DNA from: a virus
Direction: 5' to 3' (one strand)
IMG/VR virus record: IMGVR_UViG_3300035670_000638
Span: 1 to 37,678 of that record
DNA: 37,678 nt
Shown here: positions 29,535 to 36,523 of the stretch, one piece after another
Layout: each line of letters opens with the position of its first letter
Numbering within the stretch: the first letter of the stretch is position 1
Translations under genes and position numbers: made by a program
The notes under the pieces: model-generated
Told to the model about the DNA's origin: nothing
What the model saw: the letters and a program-made list of their open reading frames with translations, nothing else
Database searches by the model: none

Positions 29535-30791
29535 ATGGCAAACAAAGTCACTCTCAAGCGGTCGTCCGTTGCGGCAAAAGTCCCGACGACCACCGATCTC
29601 GATCTTGGTGAATTGGCTATCAACACATATGATGGCAAGCTCTACCTGAAGAAAGACAACGGAACGGAATCCGTCGTCCAGATTGGTGGAATACTTTCAC
29701 TCAGCCAAGACAATACCCCAACACTTAGCGCATCACTTGATTGCTCTGGGTATGAACTACAGAATGTTGGTGGTATCTCCAACGTCGGAATTGGTGAACT
29801 CGTGTTTGACCCTGATGGGGCTTCTACGGGTACGACCAGTTTCTACGGTGATCTTGTTTGTGATGGATCGGTTTCACTTGGAACCTCGGTCGCTGTCAAA
29901 GTCGGCTCCGCTGGTATATCGGCTCGAACCACCAATGGTGATTTGAACCTCGCTGGAAATGGCACGGGTAAGGTCAAAGTTGGCCCTGTCAAGATGCCGT
30001 CCGCTGATGGCTCGACCAATCAGGTACTTCGCACCGATGGATCGGGTCAACTTGAGTGGGTTACGATCTCCACGGGTGGTCTTGGTGCAGTTGATGAAGA
30101 TACGTCCCCGACATTGGGTGGTGATCTCAACACTGATGGTCATTCGATCATTGACGCATCTTCAATCGCGTTAAACCAAGGAAGTGGTAGTACAGTTCTC
30201 ACCGTACAAAATGGTGAAGTGGCTGTTTCCGGTGACTGGAATAGCAGTGGTGCTGGTCGTATCAACGCTCCGTTCATTTCCGGTGATTTCATTTTCTCCG
30301 CAAGCGATACCGAAATGCAATTGGGTGGTTATTACACCCCCGGTGTTGGTTGGAGTGGTGGTGTTGGGTTGATGACCCCAACAACGGTTTATGCCGACAT
30401 GACAATTGGCACTGATGCTAAATTCAATGGTAAGCATTACGTAACTAATGCAGTTGGTCTTACTGGTTCAGCAACAAGCACGAATTTCCTCAATATGGCT
30501 ACATCGTCAGCCAATGCAGTAGTCATCATCGAAGCCGACGTTGGTGTTCGTGGTGCATCAGGTGCATATGCTGCGTTTAAAGTCAGTGCTGTTTGGAGCA
30601 GTGACAGCAGTGTGGCTACGATCCGTAGTGTTCAAAAAACCATCATTGGTCGTTCTGATGTAAATATCGACATCGATTTCGCAGTTGCTAATCTGGGTGG
30701 ATCGCTCAATGCGTTCCGTATCACTGCGCAGGGAACTGCTGCTGAGAACACAACGTTCTTTGGGACGATGACATGGTATGAGGTGGGCTAA
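29535..30791 (+). CDS. Tail fibre protein B (418 aa)
   Basis: Begins MANKVTLKRSSVAAKVPTTT, then LDLGELAINTYDGKLYLKK, the same N-terminal fibre module as the gene at 28535. The body is Gly/Ser/Thr-rich beta repeat sequence with SADGSTNQVLRTDGSGQLEW and LGGDLNTDGHSI, both typical of phage fibres. The C-terminal 150 residues (YTPGVGWSGGVGLMTPT onward) may be the receptor head. GGAG precedes the ATG at 29535. The stop and the next ATG overlap (TAATG). Confidence 0.8.
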   Translation: MANKVTLKRSSVAAKVPTTTDLDLGELAINTYDGKLYLKKDNGTESVVQIGGILSLSQDNTPTLSASLDCSGYELQNVGGISNVGIGELVFDPDGASTGTTSFYGDLVCDGSVSLGTSVAVKVGSAGISARTTNGDLNLAGNGTGKVKVGPVKMPSADGSTNQVLRTDGSGQLEWVTISTGGLGAVDEDTSPTLGGDLNTDGHSIIDASSIALNQGSGSTVLTVQNGEVAVSGDWNSSGAGRINAPFISGDFIFSASDTEMQLGGYYTPGVGWSGGVGLMTPTTVYADMTIGTDAKFNGKHYVTNAVGLTGSATSTNFLNMATSSANAVVIIEADVGVRGASGAYAAFKVSAVWSSDSSVATIRSVQKTIIGRSDVNIDIDFAVANLGGSLNAFRITAQGTAAENTTFFGTMTWYEVG

Positions 30792-31207
30792 TGGTCGGTT
30801 TAGTATTCGATAACGAAACACAGGAAATTCGCACGGGGGCTGGTGGTGGTATCAAGCTCGATCCCGGTGCATCCGATCTCGTCACCATCAAGAGCGGTGC
30901 GATCCTCCCTGACGGCTCTTTGTCAGAGCCAGCACTACGATTTGCGGACGACACCAATACTGGTCTGTACAGCCCTGAAAACGAGCAAGTGGCTGTTGTT
31001 GGTGATGGGGCTGTCATTGCCCTGTTTGACGGCACGGACGGATCGGTGACGATCAGCGGTAATAAATTCCCCACCGGTACTGGCACCGATGGTCAGGTAC
31101 TTTCTTCCGATGGGGCTGGTCAACTCTCATGGGTGACACCATCGGCTGGTGGGGGTGGTGATCCATCGGAAACATTCCGTTTTGTTTTGATGTTTGGAGG
31201 CATGTAA
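30791..31207 (+). CDS. Tail fibre protein C (138 aa)
   Basis: The product includes LRFADDTNTGLYSPENEQVA, a well-known fibre shaft motif, and GTDGQVLSSDGAGQLSWVTP, a repeat also present in fibre B. A Gly-rich hinge follows (SAGGGGDPSE), and the protein ends MFGGM. It looks like a short fibre or shaft segment that assembles with B and the RCC1 protein. Coupled by TAATG to gene B. Confidence 0.75.
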   Translation: MVGLVFDNETQEIRTGAGGGIKLDPGASDLVTIKSGAILPDGSLSEPALRFADDTNTGLYSPENEQVAVVGDGAVIALFDGTDGSVTISGNKFPTGTGTDGQVLSSDGAGQLSWVTPSAGGGGDPSETFRFVLMFGGM

Positions 31208-31208
31208 G

Positions 31209-31532
31209 ATGACAATGACTAATAAGAATTTCAGTGGCACCGCAGGAACCACGATGACTGCGGTTTATACATGCCCTGCATCAACTACTGCGGTGATTAA
31301 CTTGCTACAGGCAACCAATATCATTTCTGGACAGGTAACCGTTAATGTCGCTATCTTTGACACATCGGCTACCACCGAAACCAAATTTGTGGCAAATTCA
31401 CCAATGAACGTTGGGTCATCAATATCGTTGCTTGGTGGTGGGCTTGTTCTCGAAGCTGGGGACGAATTGCGCATCCAATCGTCCGCAAATTCATCGGTTG
31501 GATTTGTCGGTAGTGTCACGGAGATTGTCTAA
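31209..31532 (+). CDS. Small beta-rich virion protein (107 aa)
   Basis: The product (NFSGTAGTTMTAVYTCPAST) alternates hydrophobic and polar residues and ends SSANSSVGFVGSVTEIV. Similar small beta-sandwich proteins occur next to phage fibres and may trimerise as fibre knobs. GGAGG at 31195 supports the ATG at 31209. Its stop overlaps the ATG of the RCC1 gene. Function inferred from context only. Confidence 0.65.
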   Translation: MTMTNKNFSGTAGTTMTAVYTCPASTTAVINLLQATNIISGQVTVNVAIFDTSATTETKFVANSPMNVGSSISLLGGGLVLEAGDELRIQSSANSSVGFVGSVTEIV

Positions 31533-33805
31533 TGGCTTTTTCACGTCTCATGGGGGTAGGAAACACACCCCTGCAATCTTCTTACAATTTGGCTCTTTCC
31601 GGTTCTGGTGTCACGGTTACTGGTGTCAGAAACATCGACGCTATTCAAGGGCCATTAATTTATCAAGCTGGCTCCGTATTGGGTGTTGGTGGTAATACAA
31701 ACGGTGATACTGGGTGCCGTGTTAATACCACCCCGTTGAAAGAGTTTGCGTCATCAAGCCATTTTGCGTTCGACATTGTAGACATCAAAGGCACTGGGTC
31801 TACTTGGTATTATATGGATGCGAATGGTAGCGTTTGGTCGTCGGGTGGAAGCGGCAACGGGCAAATTGGTACAGGAGTATTTGCAACTCAATATGTTCCA
31901 CAGTATTCGTTTCCCAAAGCCCAAACTGTTGCGGGTGGGCTTCAACATGCTGTTCTCATCGACGGTGATGGGTACCTTTGGGCATGTGGATACAACTACC
32001 GTGGTCGTACCGGTCTTGGTTTTGATGCGTCAACCAGCACTGGTACGTGGACTAAATGCGACACCACCAACAGCGGGACGACAAAATTTGTCAAAGTATC
32101 CTGTGGTTCTTTTATGACCATTGCCATTGATCAGGCTGGCATAGCATGGGGGTTTGGTGAAGGCACTAATGGCACTTTCGGTCAAAATGATCAGACACAT
32201 CGTCTTCTTCCAACACAACTTGGCACCAAGTCTTGGAATCAAATCAGTTGTGGTTATGCTCATACCCTCGGTGTGGATACTGATAACAAACTATGGGCAT
32301 GGGGATACAACAATGCGTATCAATGTGGTACAGGAAACACCACAAACGTATTGGCATGGACAGAAATCAGCCTTGGTGTAACGGTTCAGGCTGTTGATGC
32401 GGGAAGTTCCTCATCCACGAGTCATAGTGTCGCATTGGATGTGAACGGTGAAATTTGGGTGGCTGGTGGTAATCAGTACGGAAAAACCGGACAGAATACC
32501 CAAACTGGTCAAACCACCAACTGGACGAAACTGAACACGGGGTCAACTCGTTTCACCAAAATCCGTGCAGGGGCAAATGAAACTTATGCTCTCGACACTA
32601 CTGGTAAGTTGTGGGTCTGTGGGTACAATGGTGCATACCAGTTGGATATGCAAAACACCACAAACGTGGTCGTTTTGACGCAAAGTAATAACCCGTATAC
32701 GTTCACTGATTTGTCCAGCCCGAACGGAAGTGGAATTATTGCAGGTTTGCGTTCTGGACGCGGCTGGTGGTCTGTTGGGTCTTTCAACGGGGCAGATGGA
32801 CGCGGCTCCGCTGGTGCGCATTACCGTTATTTCAGTCCAATCACTCACATCAAAGCAGATCAGGGGCATAACAGTCCACAGTCAACAGCTTTTATGCTAC
32901 TTGACGATGAGGGTGGTGTGCTTGGTTGGGGTAACAATTCCCAATTCCAATTAGGGCATCCTGATACTTCCGGTGGGTATCTTCCAAAAACCACCACTTA
33001 CACCAAATACAAATGGTCAACGACCGGTCAGCAGCATGCATTCCTCATCGATATGAACGATAAATTGTTTACCGCTGGCAGCAATACATCTGGAAAAACC
33101 GGTCTTAATTTGACATCTGGTACAACATCAACATGGACACAAATCGGAACTGATAGCTGGAAAATGGTTTCGGCATCGAGCCAGCAGCATTCTGCTGCTA
33201 TTCGTGCCGATGACACCCTATGGGCATGGGGACTGAATTCATCGTATCAGTTGGGTGATGGTACAAACGTCCAGAAAAACGTCCCAACTCAAATCGGGAC
33301 GGATACTTGGCTGCAAGTTGTTGCTGGATCAAACAATACTATCGGTATTCGTCTTACAGATGGTGCGTTGCTTGCCTGGGGTGCGAATAGCAGCTACGTG
33401 ACTGGTAAAAATACCGCAAGTGGTAGTACAACTTCTCCATCGGTGATTGCCTCCGGTACTGCGTTTGTGAAATGCAGTATCAGTATGACCCATGGTCTTG
33501 CTATTGACACCAGTGGAAACCTTTGGGCATGGGGGCAAAATACCAACGGTGAATGTGGTACTGGTACCACAGCAATTGTTGGTGTTCCAACACTTATCGA
33601 TAGTGTATTGAACTGGAAAAACGTATCCGCAGGTTCGAATTACTCAGTGGCAATCACCGAGGATGATGAAGTGTACGTCGCGGGTAATGGTGCCAACTAC
33701 TCGTTTGGTGTTCCGATTGCTGTAATAAATTTCACCAAGTTGACTGGAAACAAAATGTCTATCCTTAGCACTCATGGTACGACCATGTTGCTAAAATCTA
33801 TATGA
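31532..33805 (+). CDS. RCC1-repeat beta-propeller tail protein (757 aa)
   Basis: Fourteen repeats of the form (L/V)-W-A-W-G-x-N-x-x-x-x-x-G-x-G can be counted, for example LWACGYNYRGRTGLG, LWAWGYNNAYQCGTG, LWAWGLNSSYQLGDG and LWAWGQNTNGECGTG, starting with a weak one at VLGVGGNTNGDTGC and ending VYVAGNGANYSFG. Spacing is roughly 45-55 residues. Fourteen repeats would make two seven-bladed propellers. RCC1 repeats are protein-interaction folds. Being last in the fibre operon, it is likely the distal receptor-binding head or spike. Confidence 0.85.
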   Translation: MAFSRLMGVGNTPLQSSYNLALSGSGVTVTGVRNIDAIQGPLIYQAGSVLGVGGNTNGDTGCRVNTTPLKEFASSSHFAFDIVDIKGTGSTWYYMDANGSVWSSGGSGNGQIGTGVFATQYVPQYSFPKAQTVAGGLQHAVLIDGDGYLWACGYNYRGRTGLGFDASTSTGTWTKCDTTNSGTTKFVKVSCGSFMTIAIDQAGIAWGFGEGTNGTFGQNDQTHRLLPTQLGTKSWNQISCGYAHTLGVDTDNKLWAWGYNNAYQCGTGNTTNVLAWTEISLGVTVQAVDAGSSSSTSHSVALDVNGEIWVAGGNQYGKTGQNTQTGQTTNWTKLNTGSTRFTKIRAGANETYALDTTGKLWVCGYNGAYQLDMQNTTNVVVLTQSNNPYTFTDLSSPNGSGIIAGLRSGRGWWSVGSFNGADGRGSAGAHYRYFSPITHIKADQGHNSPQSTAFMLLDDEGGVLGWGNNSQFQLGHPDTSGGYLPKTTTYTKYKWSTTGQQHAFLIDMNDKLFTAGSNTSGKTGLNLTSGTTSTWTQIGTDSWKMVSASSQQHSAAIRADDTLWAWGLNSSYQLGDGTNVQKNVPTQIGTDTWLQVVAGSNNTIGIRLTDGALLAWGANSSYVTGKNTASGSTTSPSVIASGTAFVKCSISMTHGLAIDTSGNLWAWGQNTNGECGTGTTAIVGVPTLIDSVLNWKNVSAGSNYSVAITEDDEVYVAGNGANYSFGVPIAVINFTKLTGNKMSILSTHGTTMLLKSI

Positions 33806-33812
33806 GGTCAAA

Positions 33813-34025
33813 ATGAGCAATAAAACTCAACAAGCATGTAAGTTCCTTTCTGAAATGGAAATGAACAGTGCTATCGATTGGTTGGTTATCAATGACCAAA
33901 CCGCAATTCCAGAAATTGGTGGGAAAGATGATACTGGCAAATTCATCTTGTTCATTACCTTCGATGATGTAAGTAATGCAGTTGTTTTCTTCGATGAGTG
34001 TGTTGATTTGATAACCGATTGGTAA
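33813..34025 (+). CDS. Unknown small acidic protein (70 aa)
   Basis: The product has a helical start (SNKTQQACKFLSEMEMNSAI) and a short beta/aromatic end (FILFITFDDVSNAVVFFDEC). It starts 7 bases after the RCC1 gene stop, behind GAGG, and is the last of the fibre operon. It could be a fibre chaperone or unrelated. No family recognised. Confidence 0.6.
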   Translation: MSNKTQQACKFLSEMEMNSAIDWLVINDQTAIPEIGGKDDTGKFILFITFDDVSNAVVFFDECVDLITDW

Positions 34026-34081
34026 AAATCAACCAATACACAATACATAGTTCTATATCGTCCACTGGTTGTGGCTTCTTG

Positions 34082-34089
34082 AGTAAATA
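34082..34089 (+). promoter_or_regulatory. Late promoter AGTAAATA of the coiled-coil membrane gene
   Basis: GAGTAAATAGTAGAC lies 38 bases before the ATG at 34127. Confidence 0.55.
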
Positions 34090-34126
34090 GTAGACACACC
34101 TCAACTACAAAATCAGGTGAAGAACT

Positions 34127-34543
34127 ATGTCGGATGTAAAAGATATGGATGGAGAAAACGCGCAGGATAGACGTTCGCATGATCGTCAGCTTTCGGAACT
34201 ACATGACGATGTGTTGGAACTTACTGCCAAACATCACGAGTTGAAAGCTTGGATCGATGCCAAGCTGAACAACGGCATACGTTCTGATATTCAATCACTT
34301 CGAGCCGCAATCAGTGATCTCAAGGATGTGGTGGCTGAGAATGTTACTGCGGTGAGTACAGTAACCACAAAAGTCGATGGTCATATTGCCAGCGAAAGTG
34401 ATGTGGTTGGTGATCTCAAGACCGTGATCACCACCCTCACCGGTATCAAGAAGTTCGTCCTCGTGGTCGGATCGATTGCCACCGCTGCCGTGGCATGCTA
34501 CGGTGCATGGATACAAATCATCGCACCGATGATCGCTGGTTAA
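34127..34543 (+). CDS. Coiled-coil protein with C-terminal membrane anchor (138 aa)
   Basis: Residues 1-110 are charged and helical (QLSELHDDVLELTAKHHELK) with repeated hydrophobic heptads, and residues about 112-134 form one membrane segment (FVLVVGSIATAAVACYGAW). This layout fits phage lysis accessory proteins (holin-like or spanin-like) and also some superinfection factors. It has its own late promoter and terminator at the end of the structural region. AGGTGA supports the start. Lysis role is an inference. Confidence 0.7.
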   Translation: MSDVKDMDGENAQDRRSHDRQLSELHDDVLELTAKHHELKAWIDAKLNNGIRSDIQSLRAAISDLKDVVAENVTAVSTVTTKVDGHIASESDVVGDLKTVITTLTGIKKFVLVVGSIATAAVACYGAWIQIIAPMIAG

Positions 34544-34547
34544 AAAG

Positions 34548-34570
34548 AAGGGGAGCTAGTAGCTCCCCTT
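34548..34570. terminator. Bidirectional intrinsic terminator
   Basis: AAGGGGAGCT-AGT-AGCTCCCCTT is a perfect 10-bp stem. Plus-strand tail AAAGTTTT and minus-strand tail CTTTTT make it work for the convergent genes ending at 34543 and 34569. Confidence 0.9.
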
Positions 34571-34946
34571 AAAGTTTTGGATCGATGTCCATTGGGTGCG
34601 GGATGATCGATCCCGCTTGGTGCATCTTGATAACTCGACGCTTGTGGTTCCATGCCGAGAATTCTGACCCGTTCAACAGACGCAAATTCTCCCGACGCAG
34701 ATCAAGCCGATCATCGTTGACACGAACGACCCGACGCGACCGTGGGAAGTTCAGGATGTTCGCTGCCATCGTGATCGATGCGGGATAGTGCTTCGGCTCC
34801 CAAGCCAGACGCTTTCTCCACACCATATCAGTGTGCGGGTTGTACCACCACTTGAACTGTGAAAGGTACTCGTAGTCAACCTCGGACACCTTGGCTTCGA
34901 GCCACTTGTCCTTGAACTTGACGGGGATGATCTTGTAGTTGCTCAT
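34569..34946 (-). CDS. Degenerate HNH-type endonuclease-like protein (125 aa)
   Basis: The product resembles small phage HNH proteins: an N-terminal substrate-binding part (KWLEAKVSEVDYEYLSQFKW), a conserved MAANIL helix and RVNDDRLDLRRENLRLL, which aligns by eye with the H.N.D.lDNR..NLR core. The usual first histidine and the DNR triplet are altered here (VRVNDDRLDLRREN). It may be an inactive or diverged nuclease, possibly a DNA-binding relic. It is ATGA-coupled to the upstream HTH gene. Confidence 0.65.
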   Translation of the reverse strand: MSNYKIIPVKFKDKWLEAKVSEVDYEYLSQFKWWYNPHTDMVWRKRLAWEPKHYPASITMAANILNFPRSRRVVRVNDDRLDLRRENLRLLNGSEFSAWNHKRRVIKMHQAGSIIPHPMDIDPKL

Positions 34947-35299
34947 AGTCCTGCTTCCTCCTTCAGCATACCGATCTCACCAGCCAGCCATACCCGAATT
35001 TCCTTCGACGGAGCGCGGTTTTTCAGGGCTTCCAGCACCCGAACAGCGATCTCAGCATTGTCGGTAGCCAGATCGGTCATACCCCGCTCAAAAGCTTCCA
35101 AATCGGCTTGAATGGCAGCGACCTGATCGGCTACTTCCTCACGGATGTCCTTGTAGTAATCACCACGGATCGTGCGGATGATATGGACGTGAGAGCATCC
35201 GTACAAGTTGGCCAGTTCTCGGGTGGTCATGCGCTGCTTGTTCTCACGTATTGCCTTGACCATTGCTGGTGTGAACATTCTGTTGTGTCTTGTGTACAT
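34943..35299 (-). CDS. Helix-turn-helix protein (118 aa)
   Basis: Residues about 12-45 (VKAIRENKQRMTTRELANLY, then GCSHVHIIRTIRGDYYKDI) form an HTH like those found in phage HNH/homing nucleases and small regulators. The rest is an acidic helical domain. AGGTGA precedes the ATG at 35299, and a late promoter is at 35330-35337. Its pairing with the HNH-like gene suggests a split DNA-binding/nuclease pair. It could instead be a late regulator. Confidence 0.65.
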   Translation of the reverse strand: MYTRHNRMFTPAMVKAIRENKQRMTTRELANLYGCSHVHIIRTIRGDYYKDIREEVADQVAAIQADLEAFERGMTDLATDNAEIAVRVLEALKNRAPSKEIRVWLAGEIGMLKEEAGL

Positions 35300-35329
35300 A
35301 TTTTCACCTCGTGTTATCGTCGTCTGCTG

Positions 35330-35337
35330 TATTTATC
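35330..35337 (-). promoter_or_regulatory. Late promoter GATAAATA of the HTH/HNH operon
   Basis: The minus strand reads TAGGATAAATACAGC. Predicted +1 is 35324, 25 bases before the ATG. Confidence 0.6.
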
Positions 35338-35375
35338 CTAAACAACCATGTCCAATTATCCAATTTATTCCATAA

Positions 35376-35459
35376 GAAAACCCCACCTCCCGACGAGAAG
35401 AGGTGGGGTCAATGACGAAGTTGGGATGATGAAGTTGACGACGACACAAGGTACCCAAC
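35376..35459 (-). ncRNA. Candidate small RNA b, about 84 nt
   Basis: Predicted +1 at 35459 is the first base of GTTGGG, which pairs with CCCAAC (35454-35459 with 35420-35425 in plus coordinates). The RNA ends in a 10-bp terminator (35380-35409) with TTTT. There is no ATG in it. Promoter, 5' hairpin and terminator form a minimal transcription unit. Confidence 0.5.
35380..35409 (-). terminator. Intrinsic terminator of small RNA b
   Basis: On the minus strand ACCCCACCTC pairs with GAGGTGGGGT across a 10-base loop, followed by TTTCTTATGG. Confidence 0.85.
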
Positions 35460-35464
35460 ACAGG

Positions 35465-35472
35465 TATTTATT
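35465..35472 (-). promoter_or_regulatory. Late promoter AATAAATA of small RNA b
   Basis: The minus strand reads TTAATAAATACCTG, directly after the hairpin ending small RNA a. Confidence 0.55.
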
Positions 35473-35474
35473 AA

Positions 35475-35556
35475 ACGACTAAGGGGAGCGATGTGGCTAT
35501 CGCTCCCCTTTACCATTTTTACCGTGATAGAACAGATGTCTTCACCCATCTGCTTC
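35475..35556 (-). ncRNA. Candidate small RNA a, about 80 nt
   Basis: From predicted +1 at 35556 (GAAGCAGATGG), a stem with the core CAGATG/CATCTG (plus 35533-35538 with 35547-35552) extends by two pairs toward the 5' end. A strong 12-bp hairpin (35481-35510) follows. No coding frame. The minus-side T tract after the hairpin is weak, so read-through into RNA b is possible. Confidence 0.45.
35481..35510. terminator. 12-bp hairpin terminator
   Basis: AAGGGGAGCGAT-GTGGCT-ATCGCTCCCCTT is perfect. Its T tract is better on the plus strand (TTTACCATTTTT) than on the minus strand. Confidence 0.75.
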
Positions 35557-35561
35557 ATTCA

Positions 35562-35569
35562 TATTTATA
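35562..35569 (-). promoter_or_regulatory. Late promoter TATAAATA of small RNA a
   Basis: On the minus strand this is a perfect T4 late octamer (GTGTATAAATATGAATG), one of only two in the set (with the capsid promoter). Confidence 0.65.
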
Positions 35570-35649
35570 CACCATGAGAATTTCAGATGGTATTTCTTTT
35601 ATCCAAATTTTAGGCATAGTCCACCTTCCGCTATTCCCCGTAATCAAGA

Positions 35650-36099
35650 AGAAAGAGAAGTTTGAAGAATAATCTTCAGAACATTCTTTCCACGAGATCA
35701 CTCTTAGCGATCAAGGGAGGTAACTTTAGACCGTATATCTGAGATGCCTTTGGTGTCATTGCCTTGAAAGCAATTCCGTAGAGCCACCTACGTCCCCGTT
35801 GCATTATATGGTTAATGCAAGACCACTACTATCACGGTTTATTTTGTCTCAGTTGTCTCTCAGGTCGCTACCAACCATTCGAGGGGTAGGAATAAGTGCA
35901 AGCACTCGAAGTTCCCCCGGTCACCGATTGTTTTTACTTCATCAATCATTGAAGGTTTTGACGTTTCGCTCTGTGAGCCAAATGCATCACGTCACCAGCA
36001 TTTCGTTTTGTTCCACAGTTCGACCGACCCGAAGCCATTAAGTCTCTGTTTCACTGGTGCCTCATTATGGGACAGTCACCAACCCGACCATTCAGTTCA
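35650..36099 (-). ncRNA. Candidate large structured RNA, about 450 nt
   Basis: On the minus strand from predicted +1 at 36099, hairpins include (plus coordinates): GACGT/ACGTC 35960-35993 enclosing GCTC-TGT-GAGC; CTTCA/TGAAG 35937-35954; a long stem GGGG..CCCC 35883-35917 capped by AGTG-CAAG-CACT; TTGCATT/AATGCAA 35799-35820; CGTAG/CTACG 35777-35792; a 7-bp stem 35758-35774; a 7-bp stem 35696-35712; TGAAGA/TCTTCA 35663-35678. The stems at 35758 and 35696 each contain a G-U pair only in the minus sense. The longest minus frame noticed is about 30 codons. No known family recognised. Confidence 0.45.
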
Positions 36100-36104
36100 A
36101 CAAG

Positions 36105-36112
36105 TATTTAGC
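36105..36112 (-). promoter_or_regulatory. Late promoter GCTAAATA of the 36.1-35.65 kb RNA
   Basis: The minus strand reads CTGGCTAAATACTTG. It directs transcription into gene-free DNA. Confidence 0.5.
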
Positions 36113-36168
36113 CAGAGGTGGTCTGTCAGTGTCACTAAAAAAGTACAAAACAAGAACATTTCGGACGA

Positions 36169-36210
36169 AAAGCATTTGGGTGTGGTAGGAATGTCACACC
36201 CAAATGCTTT
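36169..36210 (-). terminator. Long-stem terminator of the leftward early operon
   Basis: A perfect 16-bp stem (36169-36184 with 36195-36210) with a 10-base loop begins in the stop codon of the gene ending at 36209. A short T run (CTTTTCG) follows on the minus strand. Confidence 0.8.
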
Positions 36211-36523
36211 ACTCACGGGCAAGACGCTGTTTCCGTTTGATGCGTTCACGTCGATCCTTGATTTTCTTATCGATCACTCCGATCAGATTGGCTTGAGCCA
36301 CCGTCACTGGTGATCCCCGTCGCAATCGAGCCACCGCATCGAGTAGTCTGACCTTCCATGGTTCATGCGTCTCTTGGTCAGCCATGCGCTGAACCTTGGC
36401 TGCAAAAGAATTCATGGCTGACCGCTTCCGTGCTTTTCGAGCCATGCGATCAAGTCGTGCATCCAGCCCACTGGTCATGGTGGGTTGATGCTGTTTGGCT
36501 TTGTCCCAGTCCAGTTTCGTCAT
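36209..36523 (-). CDS. Highly basic helical protein (104 aa)
   Basis: The product is rich in Arg and Lys throughout (RLDRMARKARKRSAMNSFAA, KDRRERIKRKQRLARE) and almost entirely helical. It could bind DNA or RNA, e.g. as a small early nucleoid or polymerase effector, but no family is recognised. ATGA overlap with the upstream gene and the 16-bp terminator overlapping its stop show that it is the last gene of the leftward early operon. Confidence 0.7.
   Translation of the reverse strand: MTKLDWDKAKQHQPTMTSGLDARLDRMARKARKRSAMNSFAAKVQRMADQETHEPWKVRLLDAVARLRRGSPVTVAQANLIGVIDKKIKDRRERIKRKQRLARE

Larger units (their letters stand above)
35300..36208. other. 0.9-kb region without protein genes
   Basis: Open frames here are short, lack ribosome sites and have phage-atypical composition. 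From right to left on the minus strand the interval holds a gene terminator, a late motif (36105-36112) feeding a long hairpin-rich stretch, a second late motif (35562-35569) with a short hairpin RNA, a third (35465-35472) with another and an excellent terminator, and a fourth (35330-35337) for the HTH gene. Confidence 0.7.

Noticed and set aside
36004-36020. GTTC-CACA-GTTC as another LexA box
   Set aside because: The half-site spacing is 4, not 7; only the GGAACAAAACG core matches.
35799-36313. Two overlapping plus-strand frames of 80 and 101 residues
   Set aside because: Ser/Arg/His-rich low-quality frames lacking ribosome sites, antisense to a hairpin-rich stretch and to a better minus-strand gene.
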